In this document: one piece after another, positions 36,101 through 49,263 of the stretch
Layout of the letters: each line of letters begins with the position of its first letter
Numbering within the stretch: position 1 is the first letter of the stretch
Source of the DNA: an uncultured Pseudomonadota bacterium
Lineage (GTDB): Bacteria > Pseudomonadota > Gammaproteobacteria > Steroidobacterales > Woeseiaceae
Length of the DNA stretch: 64,000 nucleotides
Assembly: GCA_913055625.1 (NCBI GenBank)
Contig: CAJXJW010000009.1
Span: 1-64,000, forward strand
Direction of reading: 5' to 3'
Made by a program: the position numbers and the translations under genes
Notes under the pieces: model-generated
Told to the model about the DNA's origin: nothing
The model's database searches: none
What the model saw: only the letters and a program-made list of their open reading frames with translations

Positions 36101-36624
36101 TCGAGCGGGCCGTCGCGGTGCACGCTCTCGTAGCGCAGCTCGATGTTCCGGGCGTTTGCGTGGCGGATGCGCATGCCCGTGACGGCCGGGGTGCGCGTTT
36201 CCTCCGGCGCCTTCTTCGGGTTGCCTGCGGGTGCTTGCAGTTGCCAGTTCGGATCCTGGCCTTCCGCCCGTGCCAGGTGGACCCGGACATTCTCGATGTC
36301 GATCAGCTCAAAGGTGACCGGGCCGGAGAAGACGGTCCAAAGGTCGACGCGGGCCTCTATCCTGCCCACGCTGATCATTTCCGGCTCGTCAGCCCAAGTC
36401 GCATTCCCGAGACGGATGCCTTCGGCCACGATCACGCTGTGGCGCGCGAGATCGATGCTGAGGTGGCCGTCGATCCTGAACTCCCGACCGGTTGCCTCGC
36501 TGACGAATCGCTCGATCTGCGGTTTGAGCACGCCGAGGTCGGCGAACCACAGCAAGGCGACAAGCAGCAAGGCGACGGCGACGAGCCCGGCCGCGGCCCA
36601 TGCAGAGAATCGTTTCAGGCGCAT
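33157..36624 (-). CDS. AsmA family protein, large
   Basis: 1155 aa. An N-terminal membrane helix (about 8-30) is followed by the AsmA family start (FVSEATGREFRIDGHLSIDL) and a very long, repetitive beta-rich periplasmic body with Gly/Asp-rich turns. The C-terminal AsmA_2-like region (about 850-1130) includes ISAGEIINPYIAVVGTMAKP. AsmA-like proteins are VPS13-related bridge-like lipid carriers between inner and outer membranes. Start ATG 36624 was chosen at the membrane helix. The gene lies in reverse between parB and the atp operon, where many relatives have no gene. Confidence 0.88.
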   Translation of the reverse strand: MRLKRFSAWAAAGLVAVALLLVALLWFADLGVLKPQIERFVSEATGREFRIDGHLSIDLARHSVIVAEGIRLGNATWADEPEMISVGRIEARVDLWTVFSGPVTFELIDIENVRVHLARAEGQDPNWQLQAPAGNPKKAPEETRTPAVTGMRIRHANARNIELRYESVHRDGPLELKVESLDQHLREDGFLDFGFDATLNGRSISLDGESGTWEALLSGRDIRFDITAALDTLQVSMSGRVDDLADLRRPEIEFTATAPDIDDVTRMLAIGDEGEGDITLNGKVGPGDDGLVHFAVNGNIGLTSIESQGAVTNLRDYRTVDLNLRASAPDLGRALRIAGIHNVRDAPLEIVIDAERRGALLEIRKAEGTFAGTRFTASGRLPRFPGVDEGNAELHVTGEALERLLSAAGLPAVASGPFDLSLGVASSGSARPQLTLNAHSPLGRAQVRGQVGSGPKFAGTDLEVSAEIGSVSKLMATYGLEAKMPDWPAGIDAALAVEEGAIRTTKPALIKLADNAVSMEASIPLTAGLQGGRADLEARGGSLATLVGGFADAAYVPNQPFEVDAAVLLDAGGLRIQKVAGSLGSASIEGDGLLAFTSSIHGSRFSASASGPAFEELENSFAGLRVRRGPFRLSGSIAFSADAIMLEQIDLERPGGRAKLDLEMGRSASGQWMTFNARASGGDIRDLFHGKGGFDLLALPFSLQVEGSRQGDRWSFLDAKAEVGDAVATADGVIDLRGSTSTARFNLQVAIPSLAGFGRFGERAFRDQALALDTEIRGGSGVLSAERLNLKIGESDLHGTLEVQAGDVPMVDLVVTSNSVVIAPFLEAPATPSEPVALQSDGRMIPDIAMPYDALATFNAAVDIDVGHFQHENLVLRNVSMDATVADGVLDVSNFSFDPVSGSARAQLRLDPAGGGTGYLRAVGRNIYFGTVGTDADARPHGDWDVNLEFTGMDLRSALSNTDGIVFVRRFGGRIDRGNRVLSMLYGDVLEEILNTVNPFRKTEPYTAIECIIVATEINSGKLESAPTSLFSSDKLLIVARVLADLGTEKIELGFRTEPKRRLSISAGEIINPYIAVVGTMAKPRLAVDQKGVLITGGAAVATGGLTILAQGVWNRLSRGNDPCGQAVQAGQERLGDRLPDLDVPQAAAPPASTK

Positions 36625-36673
36625 CGGCCGATTATGGCTCAACCCGCGACCCGGGCAATCGCGGTGACCGGAG

Positions 36674-36710
36674 AAAACCCCCGTTTTTCCCGGAAAAAAC
36701 AGGGGGTTTT
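36674..36710. repeat. Long near-perfect hairpin upstream of atp promoter
   Basis: Outer arms AAAACCCCC (36674-36682) and GGGGGTTTT (36702-36710) pair for 9 bases. Inner arms GTTTTT (36683-36688) and AAAAAC (36695-36700) add 6 more, with a single bulged A (36701) and a 6-base loop. On both strands it ends in Ts, so it could act as a bidirectional terminator isolating the atp promoter, or as an attenuator in the AsmA leader. Confidence 0.6.
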
Positions 36711-36736
36711 GCGTCAAATCGCGGGTTGTTTTTGTG

Positions 36737-36765
36737 TTGCCATGCCGGAGGGGTGCCTCTATAAT
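36737..36765 (+). promoter_or_regulatory. Sigma70 promoter of the atp operon
   Basis: TTGCCA (36737-36742) and TATAAT (36760-36765) with an exactly 17-base spacer, one mismatch to the -35 consensus and none to the -10. A GC-rich discriminator (GCGCACGC) follows directly, as expected of growth-rate-controlled promoters. It is the strongest promoter-like sequence in the window. Confidence 0.8.
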
Positions 36766-36880
36766 GCGCACGCTACACGCGAGCTCGCCTGGATAACAGC
36801 AACGAAGCACCGCAATCGAAGCGCCACCAACCGCCGGATTTTCCTGTGGACGTGGCGTTTTTAGTGCCAGAGGCAAACGA

Positions 36881-38111
<1,231 letters not shown>

Positions 38112-38156
38112 GAATTTTGTATTAACTTTCAACACGTTGGACACGATCCTCTTTAG

Positions 38157-38444
<288 letters not shown>

Positions 38445-38482
38445 TTCGTTGGCGCGGTTGCAAGGCCGCGCGCCTGCTGAAA

Positions 38483-38495
38483 CCCGCTTTGCGGG
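38483..38495 (+). other. Small hairpin between atpE and atpF
   Basis: CCCGC-TTT-GCGGG forms a 5-base stem with a 3-base loop in the 78-base gap after atpE. It may set transcript ends or stability so that atpE mRNA is in excess over the downstream genes. The stem is short, so the role is speculative. Confidence 0.35.
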
Positions 38496-38522
38496 CGATC
38501 ACCAACGGCACAGGTAAGAAAC

Positions 38523-38993
38523 GTGGACATTAATCTGACACTCATCGGCCAGACGATCGCGATGATCGTGTTCGTCGGGTTCTGCATGAAGTTCATCTGG
38601 CCGCCGATCCTCAATGCGATCGAGGAGCGGCAAAAGCAGATCGAGCACGGCCTCGCGGCCGCCGATCGCGGCGAAGAGAAGCTGAAGCAGGCACAGGCCG
38701 AGGCCGAGGACATCATCGCCGACGCGCGGCGCCAGGCGACGTCGATCATCGACCAGGCGAACGCCCGGGCGAACGAGATCGTGGCCGACGGCAAGGCCGC
38801 TGGCCAGAAGGAACGCGAGCGCCAGCTCGCGGCGGCGGAAGCCGAGATCCAGGCCGAGACGAACCGGGCGCGCGAAGAGCTGCGCGGACAGGTATCGGCC
38901 GTGGCAATCGCCGGCGCCGAGAAGATCCTGATGCGCGAGATCGACGCGAACGCGCACGAGGATATCCTGGGCAAACTGGCTCAGGAGCTGTAA
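38523..38993 (+). CDS. atpF: ATP synthase Fo subunit b
   Basis: 156 aa, the E. coli length. One N-terminal membrane helix (about 5-25) is followed by a long charged, Ala/Glu-rich coiled coil that forms the peripheral stalk dimer. The start is GTG at 38523. It sits between atpE and atpH, with 6 bases to atpH. Confidence 0.95.
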   Translation: MDINLTLIGQTIAMIVFVGFCMKFIWPPILNAIEERQKQIEHGLAAADRGEEKLKQAQAEAEDIIADARRQATSIIDQANARANEIVADGKAAGQKERERQLAAAEAEIQAETNRAREELRGQVSAVAIAGAEKILMREIDANAHEDILGKLAQEL

Positions 38994-38999
38994 GCCCTC

Positions 39000-39563
39000 A
39001 TGGCTGACAACAACACGATCGCACGGCCCTACGCCCAGGCTATCTTCGACGTCGCGCGCGAGAACGACGCACTCGGCGAGCTGTCGACGGCGCTGAACGC
39101 GGCGGCCGGGTTGCTCGCCGACGGCCAGGTCGCGGAGTTCCTGCAGACGCCGACGCTGACGGATGCGCAGCGCCTCGAGTTCCTGCAGGGGCTGTTCACC
39201 CGCGCGATGGGCGACGGTTCCGTGCTGGCCGGCGGCAGCCGCCACGGCACGAACTTCCTGAAGCTCCTGATCGAGTACGACCGGGTCGGCGTGCTGCCGG
39301 AAATCGCCACGCACTTCGATGCGCTGAAGGCGGCAGTGGAGAACACGGTCGACGTGACCGTCCGCTCGGCCACCGCGCTGTCGGACAAGGACCGGGCTGC
39401 CTACACGGCGGCGCTCGAGAAGCGCTTCGGCCGCAAGGTCAGCCTGACCACCGAACTGGACGAAGACCTCATTGGCGGTGCCGTGATCCGCGCCGGCGAT
39501 GTCGTGATTGACGGATCACTGCGGGCCAGGCTCTCGGGCCTCGCCACCGCGCTGATCAACTGA
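39000..39563 (+). CDS. atpH: ATP synthase F1 subunit delta
   Basis: 187 aa (OSCP/delta family, usual length about 178). An N-terminal helical domain ([12 protein letters not shown]) binds alpha, and a C-terminal part contacts subunit b, including the conserved end [20 protein letters not shown]. It joins the stalk to the top of F1. It starts 6 bases after atpF and is followed after 13 bases by atpA. Confidence 0.95.
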   Translation: MADNNTIARPYAQAIFDVARENDALGELSTALNAAAGLLADGQVAEFLQTPTLTDAQRLEFLQGLFTRAMGDGSVLAGGSRHGTNFLKLLIEYDRVGVLPEIATHFDALKAAVENTVDVTVRSATALSDKDRAAYTAALEKRFGRKVSLTTELDEDLIGGAVIRAGDVVIDGSLRARLSGLATALIN

Positions 39564-39576
39564 CGAGGAAAAAACC

Positions 39577-41118
<1,542 letters not shown>

Positions 41119-41206
41119 GGGGAGTGGTGCCGCGCGGGGGTACCTGCGAGGCGCACTGTCCACTCGAAGTAACGGCAGCGCACGACGGATGAGTAAAGGC
41201 AGTTAG

Positions 41207-42079
41207 ATGGCAGGTGAAAAGGAAATACGCTCGAAGATCGCTTCTGTAAAGAACATGCAGAAGATCACGAGCGCGATGGAGAAGGTCGCCGCGAGCAAGA
41301 TTCGAAAGGCGCAGAAGCAGATGGAGGCGTCGCGCCCGTACGCGGAGCGCATCCGACGCGTCATCGGCCACCTGTCGCACGCGAACCCGGACTACAAGCA
41401 CCCGTACATGACGGAGCGCGAGGTCAAGCGGGTCGGCTTCATCATCATTTCCACGGACCGCGGGCTGTGCGGCGGCCTGAACATCAACCTGTTCAAGCGC
41501 ATCATCGGCGAGATGGCGGAGTGGCAGGGCAAGAATGTCGACGTCGACCTGGCGCTGGTCGGCGCGAAGTCGGTGCAGTTCTTCCGTCGCATCGGCGGTA
41601 ACGTACTCGGCACGGCAACGCACCTGGGCGACCGGCCGTCGGTCAACGACCTGCTCGGCTCGATCAAGGTCATGCTCGATGCGTACGAGGACGGCAAGAT
41701 CGACCGGCTGTTCCTCGCGAACAACGTATTCGTGAGCGCGATGAGCCAGAAGCCCACGATCACCACGCTGCTGCCGATCAGCGCGATCGACCTCGGCGAC
41801 GAGTCGCTGCAGGACCACTGGGATTACATCTACGAGCCGGACGCCGGCGAGCTGCTCGACGACGTACTGATGCGCTACATCGAGTCGCAGGTCTACCGCG
41901 GCGCGGTCGAGAATTTCGCGAGCGAGATGGCGGCGAAGATGGTCGCGATGAAATCGGCGACGGACAACGCCGGCGAGATCATCGAGAGCCTGCAGCTCGA
42001 GTACAACAAGGCGCGCCAGGCGGCCATCACGCAGGAAATTTCGGAAATCGTCGGCGGTGCCGCCGCGGTTTCGGGTTAG
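41207..42079 (+). CDS. atpG: ATP synthase F1 subunit gamma
   Basis: 290 aa rotor shaft. The N-terminal helix with [20 protein letters not shown] and the C-terminal helix (about 245-288) form the coiled coil inside the hexamer; the Rossmann-like middle carries [10 protein letters not shown]. Length matches E. coli (287). It is 16-20 bases before atpD. Confidence 0.97.
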   Translation: MAGEKEIRSKIASVKNMQKITSAMEKVAASKIRKAQKQMEASRPYAERIRRVIGHLSHANPDYKHPYMTEREVKRVGFIIISTDRGLCGGLNINLFKRIIGEMAEWQGKNVDVDLALVGAKSVQFFRRIGGNVLGTATHLGDRPSVNDLLGSIKVMLDAYEDGKIDRLFLANNVFVSAMSQKPTITTLLPISAIDLGDESLQDHWDYIYEPDAGELLDDVLMRYIESQVYRGAVENFASEMAAKMVAMKSATDNAGEIIESLQLEYNKARQAAITQEISEIVGGAAAVSG

Positions 42080-42086
42080 GACTTAA

Positions 42087-43478
<1,392 letters not shown>

Positions 43479-43490
43479 CGGTCAACAAAG

Positions 43491-43907
43491 ATGGCCACGA
43501 TCAAAGTCGACATCGTTTCCGCGGAAGGCGAAATCCATTCGGGCGAGGCCCGGATGGTGTACGCGCCGGCACAGATGGGCGAGGTGGGCATCGCGCCCCG
43601 CCACGCGCCGCTGCTGACGGCGCTCAGCCCCGGCGAAGTGCGCATCGAGGATACCGACGGCAAGGAGCACGGCTTCTACATCACCGGCGGGATGCTCGAG
43701 GTCCAGCCGCACCTCGTCACGGTGCTGGCCGACACCGCGCTGCGCGGCGACCAGCTCGACGAGGCGGCCGCGCTGGCCGCGAAGCAGCAGGCAGAGGAAG
43801 CGCTGAAGGGCGTGTCGAGCGACACGGATCTCCGGCAGGCGCAGGCGGAGCTCGCCGAGGCCTCTGCCCGCTATCGTGCCGCGCAGAAACTGAAGGGCAA
43901 GCGCTAG
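43491..43907 (+). CDS. atpC: ATP synthase F1 subunit epsilon
   Basis: 138 aa. An N-terminal beta-sandwich (1-85, GEVGIAPRHAPLLTAL) and a C-terminal helical hairpin (about 90-138) can inhibit ATP hydrolysis. It is last in the operon; the convergent symporter gene ends 10 bases away, with no clear terminator in between. Confidence 0.95.
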   Translation: MATIKVDIVSAEGEIHSGEARMVYAPAQMGEVGIAPRHAPLLTALSPGEVRIEDTDGKEHGFYITGGMLEVQPHLVTVLADTALRGDQLDEAAALAAKQQAEEALKGVSSDTDLRQAQAELAEASARYRAAQKLKGKR

Positions 43908-43917
43908 CGCTGAGGCC

Positions 43918-45363
43918 TCAGGAGACCCGGTGCGAGATCTCGACCGGGTTGCCGTCGCGATCGAGCAACGGCCGCGGGGGATCCAGCCTCTGGGTCAGCG
44001 GCACCGCGAACAGCATCGTCACGAGCGACACGCCCAGGCCGATGAAGTCGCCGGGCAGTGCCGGGAAGTAGATCGACGTCACGATCCAGCTCACGATACC
44101 GGCGAACATTGCGCACAGCGCGCCGGCCCGGTTTGCCTTCTTCCACCAGACACCGAGGATGAACGGCACGATGACGGCGGACAGCATCAGCAGGTTCGCG
44201 TCGAGCATCGTGTCGAAGACGACCTGGGCGTTCAGCGCGATGGCGACCGCGATCGCGCCGCAGCCCGGGATGCCCCAGCGCACGACAGACAGCTGCAACC
44301 GATCCGAAGGGTCCTTCTTCACGAACGGCAAGAGGTTCGTGCTGACGATGCTCGCCGAGGCAAGCAGCGCGCTGTCGCAGGAGCTCATGATCGCGGCGAG
44401 TATCGCACCGACGAACACGGCGATTGCCGCCGGGTGCAGGTGCTCGAACGCGAGCGCCGGGATGACGGACTCCGAATCGAGCAGGCCGGGCAGGGTGACG
44501 GACCCGATGATGCCCAGCAACACCGGTACCATCGCAAAACCGAGATAACCCACCGCGCCGAGCAGGAAAGACTGCTGCGCCACGTCTTCGGACTTCGCGG
44601 CCAGCGCACGGCCCATCAGCGACTGCGACGCGATGTCGGCGATGCCGAAGATCATCCACGCGCGAAGGTAGTTCAGCCACTGCTCGCCGCTGTGCTCGAT
44701 CGGCAGCATCCGGAACGTGTGCTCGGGAAGCCGGTCGGCGATCGGCGCCCAGCCACCGGCGTCGACCAGTACGACGACGAACAGGATGACGAGGCCCACC
44801 GCGATCACGATGAGCTGGACGAAATCAGTGAGCGCGACCGCGAGCATGCCGCCCATCGTCGTGTACAGGATCACGACGATAGAGCCGCCCAGTATCCCGG
44901 TGACTTTCGGGATGCCGGTGAGCGTCTCGAACACGATGCCGAAAGCGACCAGCATGCCGGCTACCCAGAAGATGCTGGAGGCGAGCCCGGCCAGCGACGC
45001 AATGAACGAGGCCGTCTTCCCGAAGCGCTGCTCGACAAACTCGACGAACGTGAACAGCTTCAGTCGCCGGAAGATGCGCACGAAGAACAGGCCGGACAGC
45101 ACGAGGCACAGCGTCGCGCCGAACGGGTCCGCGATGACGCCCAGCATGCCGTCGTCGTAGGCGGCGCCGGCGCCGCCGATCATCATGCCACCGCCGAACC
45201 AGGTCGCAATGATCGTCGCCGTGCACAGCCAGAGCGGCAGCGTCCGGCCCGCGACGATGAACTCCGCCGCCGAGTGCGTCCTGCGCGCCGCGTAGATGCC
45301 GACCGCCACCATGATCACGATGTAGATCGCGACGCCGACGAAGATGGTGTTCTCTGTGCTTAT
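43918..45363 (-). CDS. Sodium/solute symporter (SSS family)
   Basis: 481 aa with about 13 membrane helices and the SSS family pattern: an early SAAEFIVAGRTLP segment, a GGMMIGG stretch in helix 2, and a conserved core through MSSCDSALLASASI with Na+-site Ser residues. It resembles the proline/pantothenate/unknown-solute branch. No ATG, GTG or TTG fits the expected N-terminus. An ATA at 45363-45361 overlaps the stop of the upstream lipoprotein gene as ATAA, where ATGA is usual. The alternatives are GTG at 45423 (20 extra residues) or GTG inside helix 1. I annotate the ATA start tentatively. Confidence 0.82.
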   Translation of the reverse strand: MSTENTIFVGVAIYIVIMVAVGIYAARRTHSAAEFIVAGRTLPLWLCTATIIATWFGGGMMIGGAGAAYDDGMLGVIADPFGATLCLVLSGLFFVRIFRRLKLFTFVEFVEQRFGKTASFIASLAGLASSIFWVAGMLVAFGIVFETLTGIPKVTGILGGSIVVILYTTMGGMLAVALTDFVQLIVIAVGLVILFVVVLVDAGGWAPIADRLPEHTFRMLPIEHSGEQWLNYLRAWMIFGIADIASQSLMGRALAAKSEDVAQQSFLLGAVGYLGFAMVPVLLGIIGSVTLPGLLDSESVIPALAFEHLHPAAIAVFVGAILAAIMSSCDSALLASASIVSTNLLPFVKKDPSDRLQLSVVRWGIPGCGAIAVAIALNAQVVFDTMLDANLLMLSAVIVPFILGVWWKKANRAGALCAMFAGIVSWIVTSIYFPALPGDFIGLGVSLVTMLFAVPLTQRLDPPRPLLDRDGNPVEISHRVS

Positions 45364-45899
45364 TCTTCTTGTTCCGCGATGGGGCTCGCCTCGATAGTAC
45401 GGCCGGCGTCCGCATAATTCCACGAGCCCGTGATGCGCGTGACCGGGCGATGGCCCCGAAGATGCGCGCGGCGCCAGTCGTCGAATGCGGGCAGGTTCAC
45501 CTCGGCCGGCACCTGCCAGTCCTTGCGACCGAAATAGTGCACGACGTACTCGTCCAGGTAGCCCGCGTCGCGGATGGCGGCGAGCTCGTCCAGGTAGCGA
45601 TCGGCGAGGCCCGGGTCTCCGGCCCGCGCCCCGTCCCAGCGCTCGAGCAGCAGCTCGCGCGCCTGGAACTCGCAGCCGTAGGTGCTGACCCGTGACGGGA
45701 TAGGCCCGCCGACCTCGAGTTGGCAGGCGCTCCTCGCGAGGCTGTAGGTCACCCAGCTCTGCACCGCCGGGTCGTCGCTGAACGTCGCCTGTTGCGACAG
45801 GTAGAACGTATCCCCGTCCGTCACGCCGTCGACGGTATAGATGGAGCGGTTGCAGCCGGCGAACGCGAGCAGCACCAGGAGCGGCAGGGGGCGGACCAT
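45360..45899 (-). CDS. Hypothetical lipoprotein next to symporter
   Basis: 179 aa. A signal peptide with lipobox (AFAGC, Cys15) is followed by a segment TVDGVTDGDTFYL that resembles the start of staphylococcal-nuclease-like (thermonuclease) domains. The rest does not show the SNase catalytic Arg/Glu set clearly and is Trp/Asp-rich, so enzymatic function is doubtful. It is upstream of and overlapping the symporter gene, so it could be an accessory surface protein or simply co-transcribed. Confidence 0.65.
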   Translation of the reverse strand: MVRPLPLLVLLAFAGCNRSIYTVDGVTDGDTFYLSQQATFSDDPAVQSWVTYSLARSACQLEVGGPIPSRVSTYGCEFQARELLLERWDGARAGDPGLADRYLDELAAIRDAGYLDEYVVHYFGRKDWQVPAEVNLPAFDDWRRAHLRGHRPVTRITGSWNYADAGRTIEASPIAEQEE

Positions 45900-46015
45900 C
45901 GGCCGAGCATACCGCGGCGCGCTGAACGGCGGCTGAAAACCGCGCGCCTCGAGGCACGATCGGGACCGGATTCACACTCCGGGCGGCCGATCGTGCGCCG
46001 CAACGGGATAGGCAC

Positions 46016-46021
46016 TAGAAT
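46016..46021 (+). promoter_or_regulatory. Likely -10 element of glmU-glmS
   Basis: TAGAAT followed by GCGCACGC, the same 8-base discriminator as after the atp -10. It lies about 40 bases before glmU. The -35 region is poor, so activation or weak basal strength is possible. Confidence 0.45.
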
Positions 46022-46059
46022 GCGCACGCACACCCCCCGCAACGCCGAAGGAGCCCCGC

Positions 46060-47424
46060 TTGGGCCTCAGCATCGTCATTCTCGCCGCCGGACAGGGCAC
46101 GCGCATGCGCTCGTCCCTGCCGAAGGTCCTGCAACCCCTCGCCGGCCGTCCGCTGCTGGGCCACGTGATCGACTGCGCGCGCGCCCTGGGCGCCGGCGAC
46201 GTCTGCGTGGTGCACGGCTTCGGCGGGGAGGCCGTGCGGGCGGCGTTCGGGGGCGCGGGCCTGCGCTGGGCGCTGCAGGCAGAACAGCTGGGGACAGGCC
46301 ACGCCGTCATGCAGGCCATGCCCGGCACGGACGACGCCAATCGGGTGCTGATCCTGTTCGGCGACGTGCCGCTGATGCGGCCGTCGACTTTGGAGCAGCT
46401 GCTCCAGATTACGGGTGAGGACGACCTCGGCGTACTGACCGTCGACATGGACGACCCGACGGGCTACGGGCGCATCGTGCGGGAAAACGGCGACGTCGTC
46501 CGCAACGTGGAACAGAAGGATGCGAGCGCCGCGGAGCAGGCCATCCGGGAGATCAACACCGGCGTCATGCTGGCACCCGCGGGCCGCATGAAAGGCTGGC
46601 TGGACCGGCTCGGCAACGACAACGCACAGGGCGAGTACTACCTCACCGACGTGATCGCAATGGCGGTGGCGGACGGCGTCCGCGTGCACGGCGTCAAGGC
46701 GCCGAACCAGGAAGACGTCATGGGCATCAACGACAAGAAGCAACTGGCGGAAGCAGAGCGCGCGCTACAGCGGCGCCTCGTCGACGAACTGATGGCCGAG
46801 GGCGTCGGTTTCGCCGACCCGGCCCGCGTCGACATCCGGGGCCGGCTCACCTGCGGCCGCGACGTGTATATCGACGTGAACGCCGTGTTCGAGGGCGACG
46901 TGACGCTCGGTGACGGCGTGCGCATCGAGTCCAATAACCTGATTCGTGACAGCCGTCTGGGTTCCGGCACCGTGGTTCATTCAAACTGCCACATCGAGGG
47001 CTCGACGACTGGTTCCGAATGTGAAGTCGGTCCTTTCGCGCGGCTGCGGCCCGGCGCGGAGCTGGCCGACAATGTGAAGGTCGGCAACTTCGTCGAGATC
47101 AAGAAGAGCCGCGTCGCCGACGGCAGCAAGGTGAACCACCTGACCTACATCGGCGACTGCGACATCGGTACCGGCGTGAACGTCGGTGCGGGCACCATCA
47201 CCTGCAACTACGACGGTGCCAACAAACACCGGACCGTGATCGGCGACGGCGCGTTCATCGGCTCGGGCACGATGCTGGTGGCGCCGGTGAACATCGGCAA
47301 AGGCTCGACGATCGGCGCCGGTTCGACCATCACGAAGCCGGTCGGTGACGACGAACTCGCGCTGGAGCGTTCGAAACAGGTATCGATCAAGGGCTGGAAA
47401 CGCCCGGTGAAGAAAGGGAGCTAG
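46060..47424 (+). CDS. glmU: Bifunctional GlmU (UDP-GlcNAc synthesis)
   Basis: 454 aa, the E. coli length. The N-terminal pyrophosphorylase domain has LAAGQGTRM (8-16). The C-terminal left-handed beta-helix acetyltransferase has hexapeptide repeats (about 250-435). It makes UDP-N-acetylglucosamine for peptidoglycan and LPS. The start is TTG at 46060 with AAGGAG seven bases upstream. It sits 6 bases before glmS, forming the glmUS operon downstream of atp. Confidence 0.96.
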   Translation: MGLSIVILAAGQGTRMRSSLPKVLQPLAGRPLLGHVIDCARALGAGDVCVVHGFGGEAVRAAFGGAGLRWALQAEQLGTGHAVMQAMPGTDDANRVLILFGDVPLMRPSTLEQLLQITGEDDLGVLTVDMDDPTGYGRIVRENGDVVRNVEQKDASAAEQAIREINTGVMLAPAGRMKGWLDRLGNDNAQGEYYLTDVIAMAVADGVRVHGVKAPNQEDVMGINDKKQLAEAERALQRRLVDELMAEGVGFADPARVDIRGRLTCGRDVYIDVNAVFEGDVTLGDGVRIESNNLIRDSRLGSGTVVHSNCHIEGSTTGSECEVGPFARLRPGAELADNVKVGNFVEIKKSRVADGSKVNHLTYIGDCDIGTGVNVGAGTITCNYDGANKHRTVIGDGAFIGSGTMLVAPVNIGKGSTIGAGSTITKPVGDDELALERSKQVSIKGWKRPVKKGS

Positions 47425-47430
47425 CCAGGC

Positions 47431-49263
47431 ATGTGCGGTATCGTCGGCGCGGTCGCTGAAAGGAACATCGTCCCCATCCTCGTCGAGGGCCTGCGGCGCC
47501 TCGAATACCGGGGCTATGATTCGGCGGGCGTCGCCGTCGTCGACAATGGCGGTGACATCGGGCTGTGTCGCACCGTGGGCAAGGTCTCCGAACTGCAGGA
47601 CAAGCTCTCGGCATCGCCGCTGAACGGCCGGATCGGCGTCGCGCACACGCGCTGGGCGACGCACGGTGGTGTCACCGAGGCGAACGCGCACCCGCACCTG
47701 TCGGGCAAACGCGTTGCCGTTATCCACAACGGCATCATCGAGAACTTCCAGGCCATCAAGGACGACCTCGAGTCGAAGGGTTACTCGTTTGCCTCGGAAA
47801 CGGACACCGAGGTCGCCGCGCACCTCGTGCACGACTACCTGAAGCAGGGCCTGGACCTCGTCGAGGCGGTCACGAAAGCGACGTCGAGCTTCGAGGGTGC
47901 CTATGCACTGCTCGTCGTCGACAGCGAGGACCCGGACCGAATCGTCGTGAGCCGCGTCGCGAGCCCTCTCGTCATCGGCCTCGGCCTCGGCGAGAACTTC
48001 GTCGCGAGCGGCGTGCCGGCGCTGCTGCCGGTCACCCAGCGCTTCATCTACCTCGAGCAGGGCGACATCGCGGAGATCCGCCGCGAGGGTGTGACGATCT
48101 TCGACGCCGACGGCACGCAGGTCGAGCGCGAGGTGCACGAAACGCAGTGGGACAGCGAGTCGGCGGAGAAGGGGCCGTATCGGCACTTCATGCTGAAGGA
48201 GATCTTCGAGCAGCCGAGCGCGCTCGCCGACACGTTGTACGGACGCGTCGAGAACCAACGGGTCGTGCCGCAGTCGCTCGGCCCGCGCGCCGCGGACCTG
48301 CTGCCGCAGATCGAGAACATCCACATCGTCGCGTGCGGCACAAGCTACCACGCGGGTTGCGTGGGCAAGTACTGGCTCGAATCCATCGCAAAAATCCCGA
48401 CGCAGGTCGAGATTGCCAGCGAGTACCGCTACCGCAACGTCGTCGTGCCGAAGAACACGTTGTTCGTCACGCTGTCGCAGTCCGGCGAAACGGCCGACAC
48501 GCTCGAGGCGCTGCGCCTTGCGAAGGAGTCCGGGTACCTCGGCACGCTCACGATCTGCAACAGCGCACACAGTTCGATGGTGCGCGAATCGGATCTCGTC
48601 ATGATGACCCAGGCGGGCCCGGAGATCGGCGTGGCCAGCACGAAGGCGTTCACGACGCAGCTCCTGTCCGTGCTGCTGGTCACGCTCATGATCGCGCGGC
48701 ACCACGGCCTCGATGCGGCGCGGGAGCGCGAATTCGTCAAGCACCTGACGCACGCCGCCGTCGCCTCCGACCAGGCGCTGAAGATGAACGACATGCTCAA
48801 GGACCTGGCCGAGGACTTCGCCGAAAAGCACCACACGCTGTTCCTCGGGCGCGGCCCGATGTGGCCGATCGCAATGGAAGGCGCGCTGAAGCTGAAGGAG
48901 ATCTCGTACATCCACGCCGAGGCCTATGCCGCCGGCGAACTGAAGCACGGCCCGCTCGCGCTGATCGACGAGGAAATGCCGGTTGTCGTCGTGGCCCCGA
49001 ACAACGACCTGCTCGACAAGCTGAAGTCGAACATGCAGGTCGTCCGCGCCCGCGGCGGCCAGCTCTACGTTTTCGCCGACAAGGAAACCGGCATCAGGTC
49101 CGAAGAGGGCATGAAGGTCATCGAAATGCCGCACGTGGACCGGCTGATTACACCGATCGTCTACACGGTGCCGCTGCAGCTACTCTCGTACCACGTCGCC
49201 GTGCTGAAGGGCACGGACGTGGACCAGCCGAGGAACCTCGCGAAGTCGGTGACGGTGGAGTAG
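47431..49263 (+). CDS. glmS: Glucosamine-6-phosphate synthase (GlmS)
   Basis: 610 aa. N-terminal glutaminase domain with nucleophile Cys2 (MCGIVGAV), two SIS isomerase domains (about 285-430 and 455-600) and the C-terminal catalytic end AKSVTVE. It converts fructose-6-phosphate and glutamine to glucosamine-6-phosphate, feeding GlmM/GlmU. It follows glmU after 6 bases. I see no GlmZ-type pairing site or glmS ribozyme. Confidence 0.97.
   Translation: MCGIVGAVAERNIVPILVEGLRRLEYRGYDSAGVAVVDNGGDIGLCRTVGKVSELQDKLSASPLNGRIGVAHTRWATHGGVTEANAHPHLSGKRVAVIHNGIIENFQAIKDDLESKGYSFASETDTEVAAHLVHDYLKQGLDLVEAVTKATSSFEGAYALLVVDSEDPDRIVVSRVASPLVIGLGLGENFVASGVPALLPVTQRFIYLEQGDIAEIRREGVTIFDADGTQVEREVHETQWDSESAEKGPYRHFMLKEIFEQPSALADTLYGRVENQRVVPQSLGPRAADLLPQIENIHIVACGTSYHAGCVGKYWLESIAKIPTQVEIASEYRYRNVVVPKNTLFVTLSQSGETADTLEALRLAKESGYLGTLTICNSAHSSMVRESDLVMMTQAGPEIGVASTKAFTTQLLSVLLVTLMIARHHGLDAAREREFVKHLTHAAVASDQALKMNDMLKDLAEDFAEKHHTLFLGRGPMWPIAMEGALKLKEISYIHAEAYAAGELKHGPLALIDEEMPVVVVAPNNDLLDKLKSNMQVVRARGGQLYVFADKETGIRSEEGMKVIEMPHVDRLITPIVYTVPLQLLSYHVAVLKGTDVDQPRNLAKSVTVE

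Larger units (their letters stand above)
36625..36880. promoter_or_regulatory. Control region between asmA and atp operon
   Basis: 256 bases between the divergent AsmA-family gene and atpI, more AT-rich than its surroundings. It contains a long perfect-looking hairpin (36674-36710) and a near-consensus sigma70 promoter (36737-36765) for the atp operon, with an untranslated leader of about 110 bases. An AsmA promoter is presumably also here. Confidence 0.6.

Noticed and set aside
32216-36880. parS centromere site near parB
   Set aside because: No sequence close to the 16-base parS consensus was found by eye; it may lie outside the window.
45360-45899. Thermonuclease (SNase) assignment of the lipoprotein
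   Set aside because: Only the DGDTFYL start resembles SNase; the catalytic Arg/Glu set is not evident.
46981-49134. 717-codon minus-strand frame opposite glmS
   Set aside because: Antisense shadow rich in Arg/Val/Asp; glmS is unmistakable on the plus strand.
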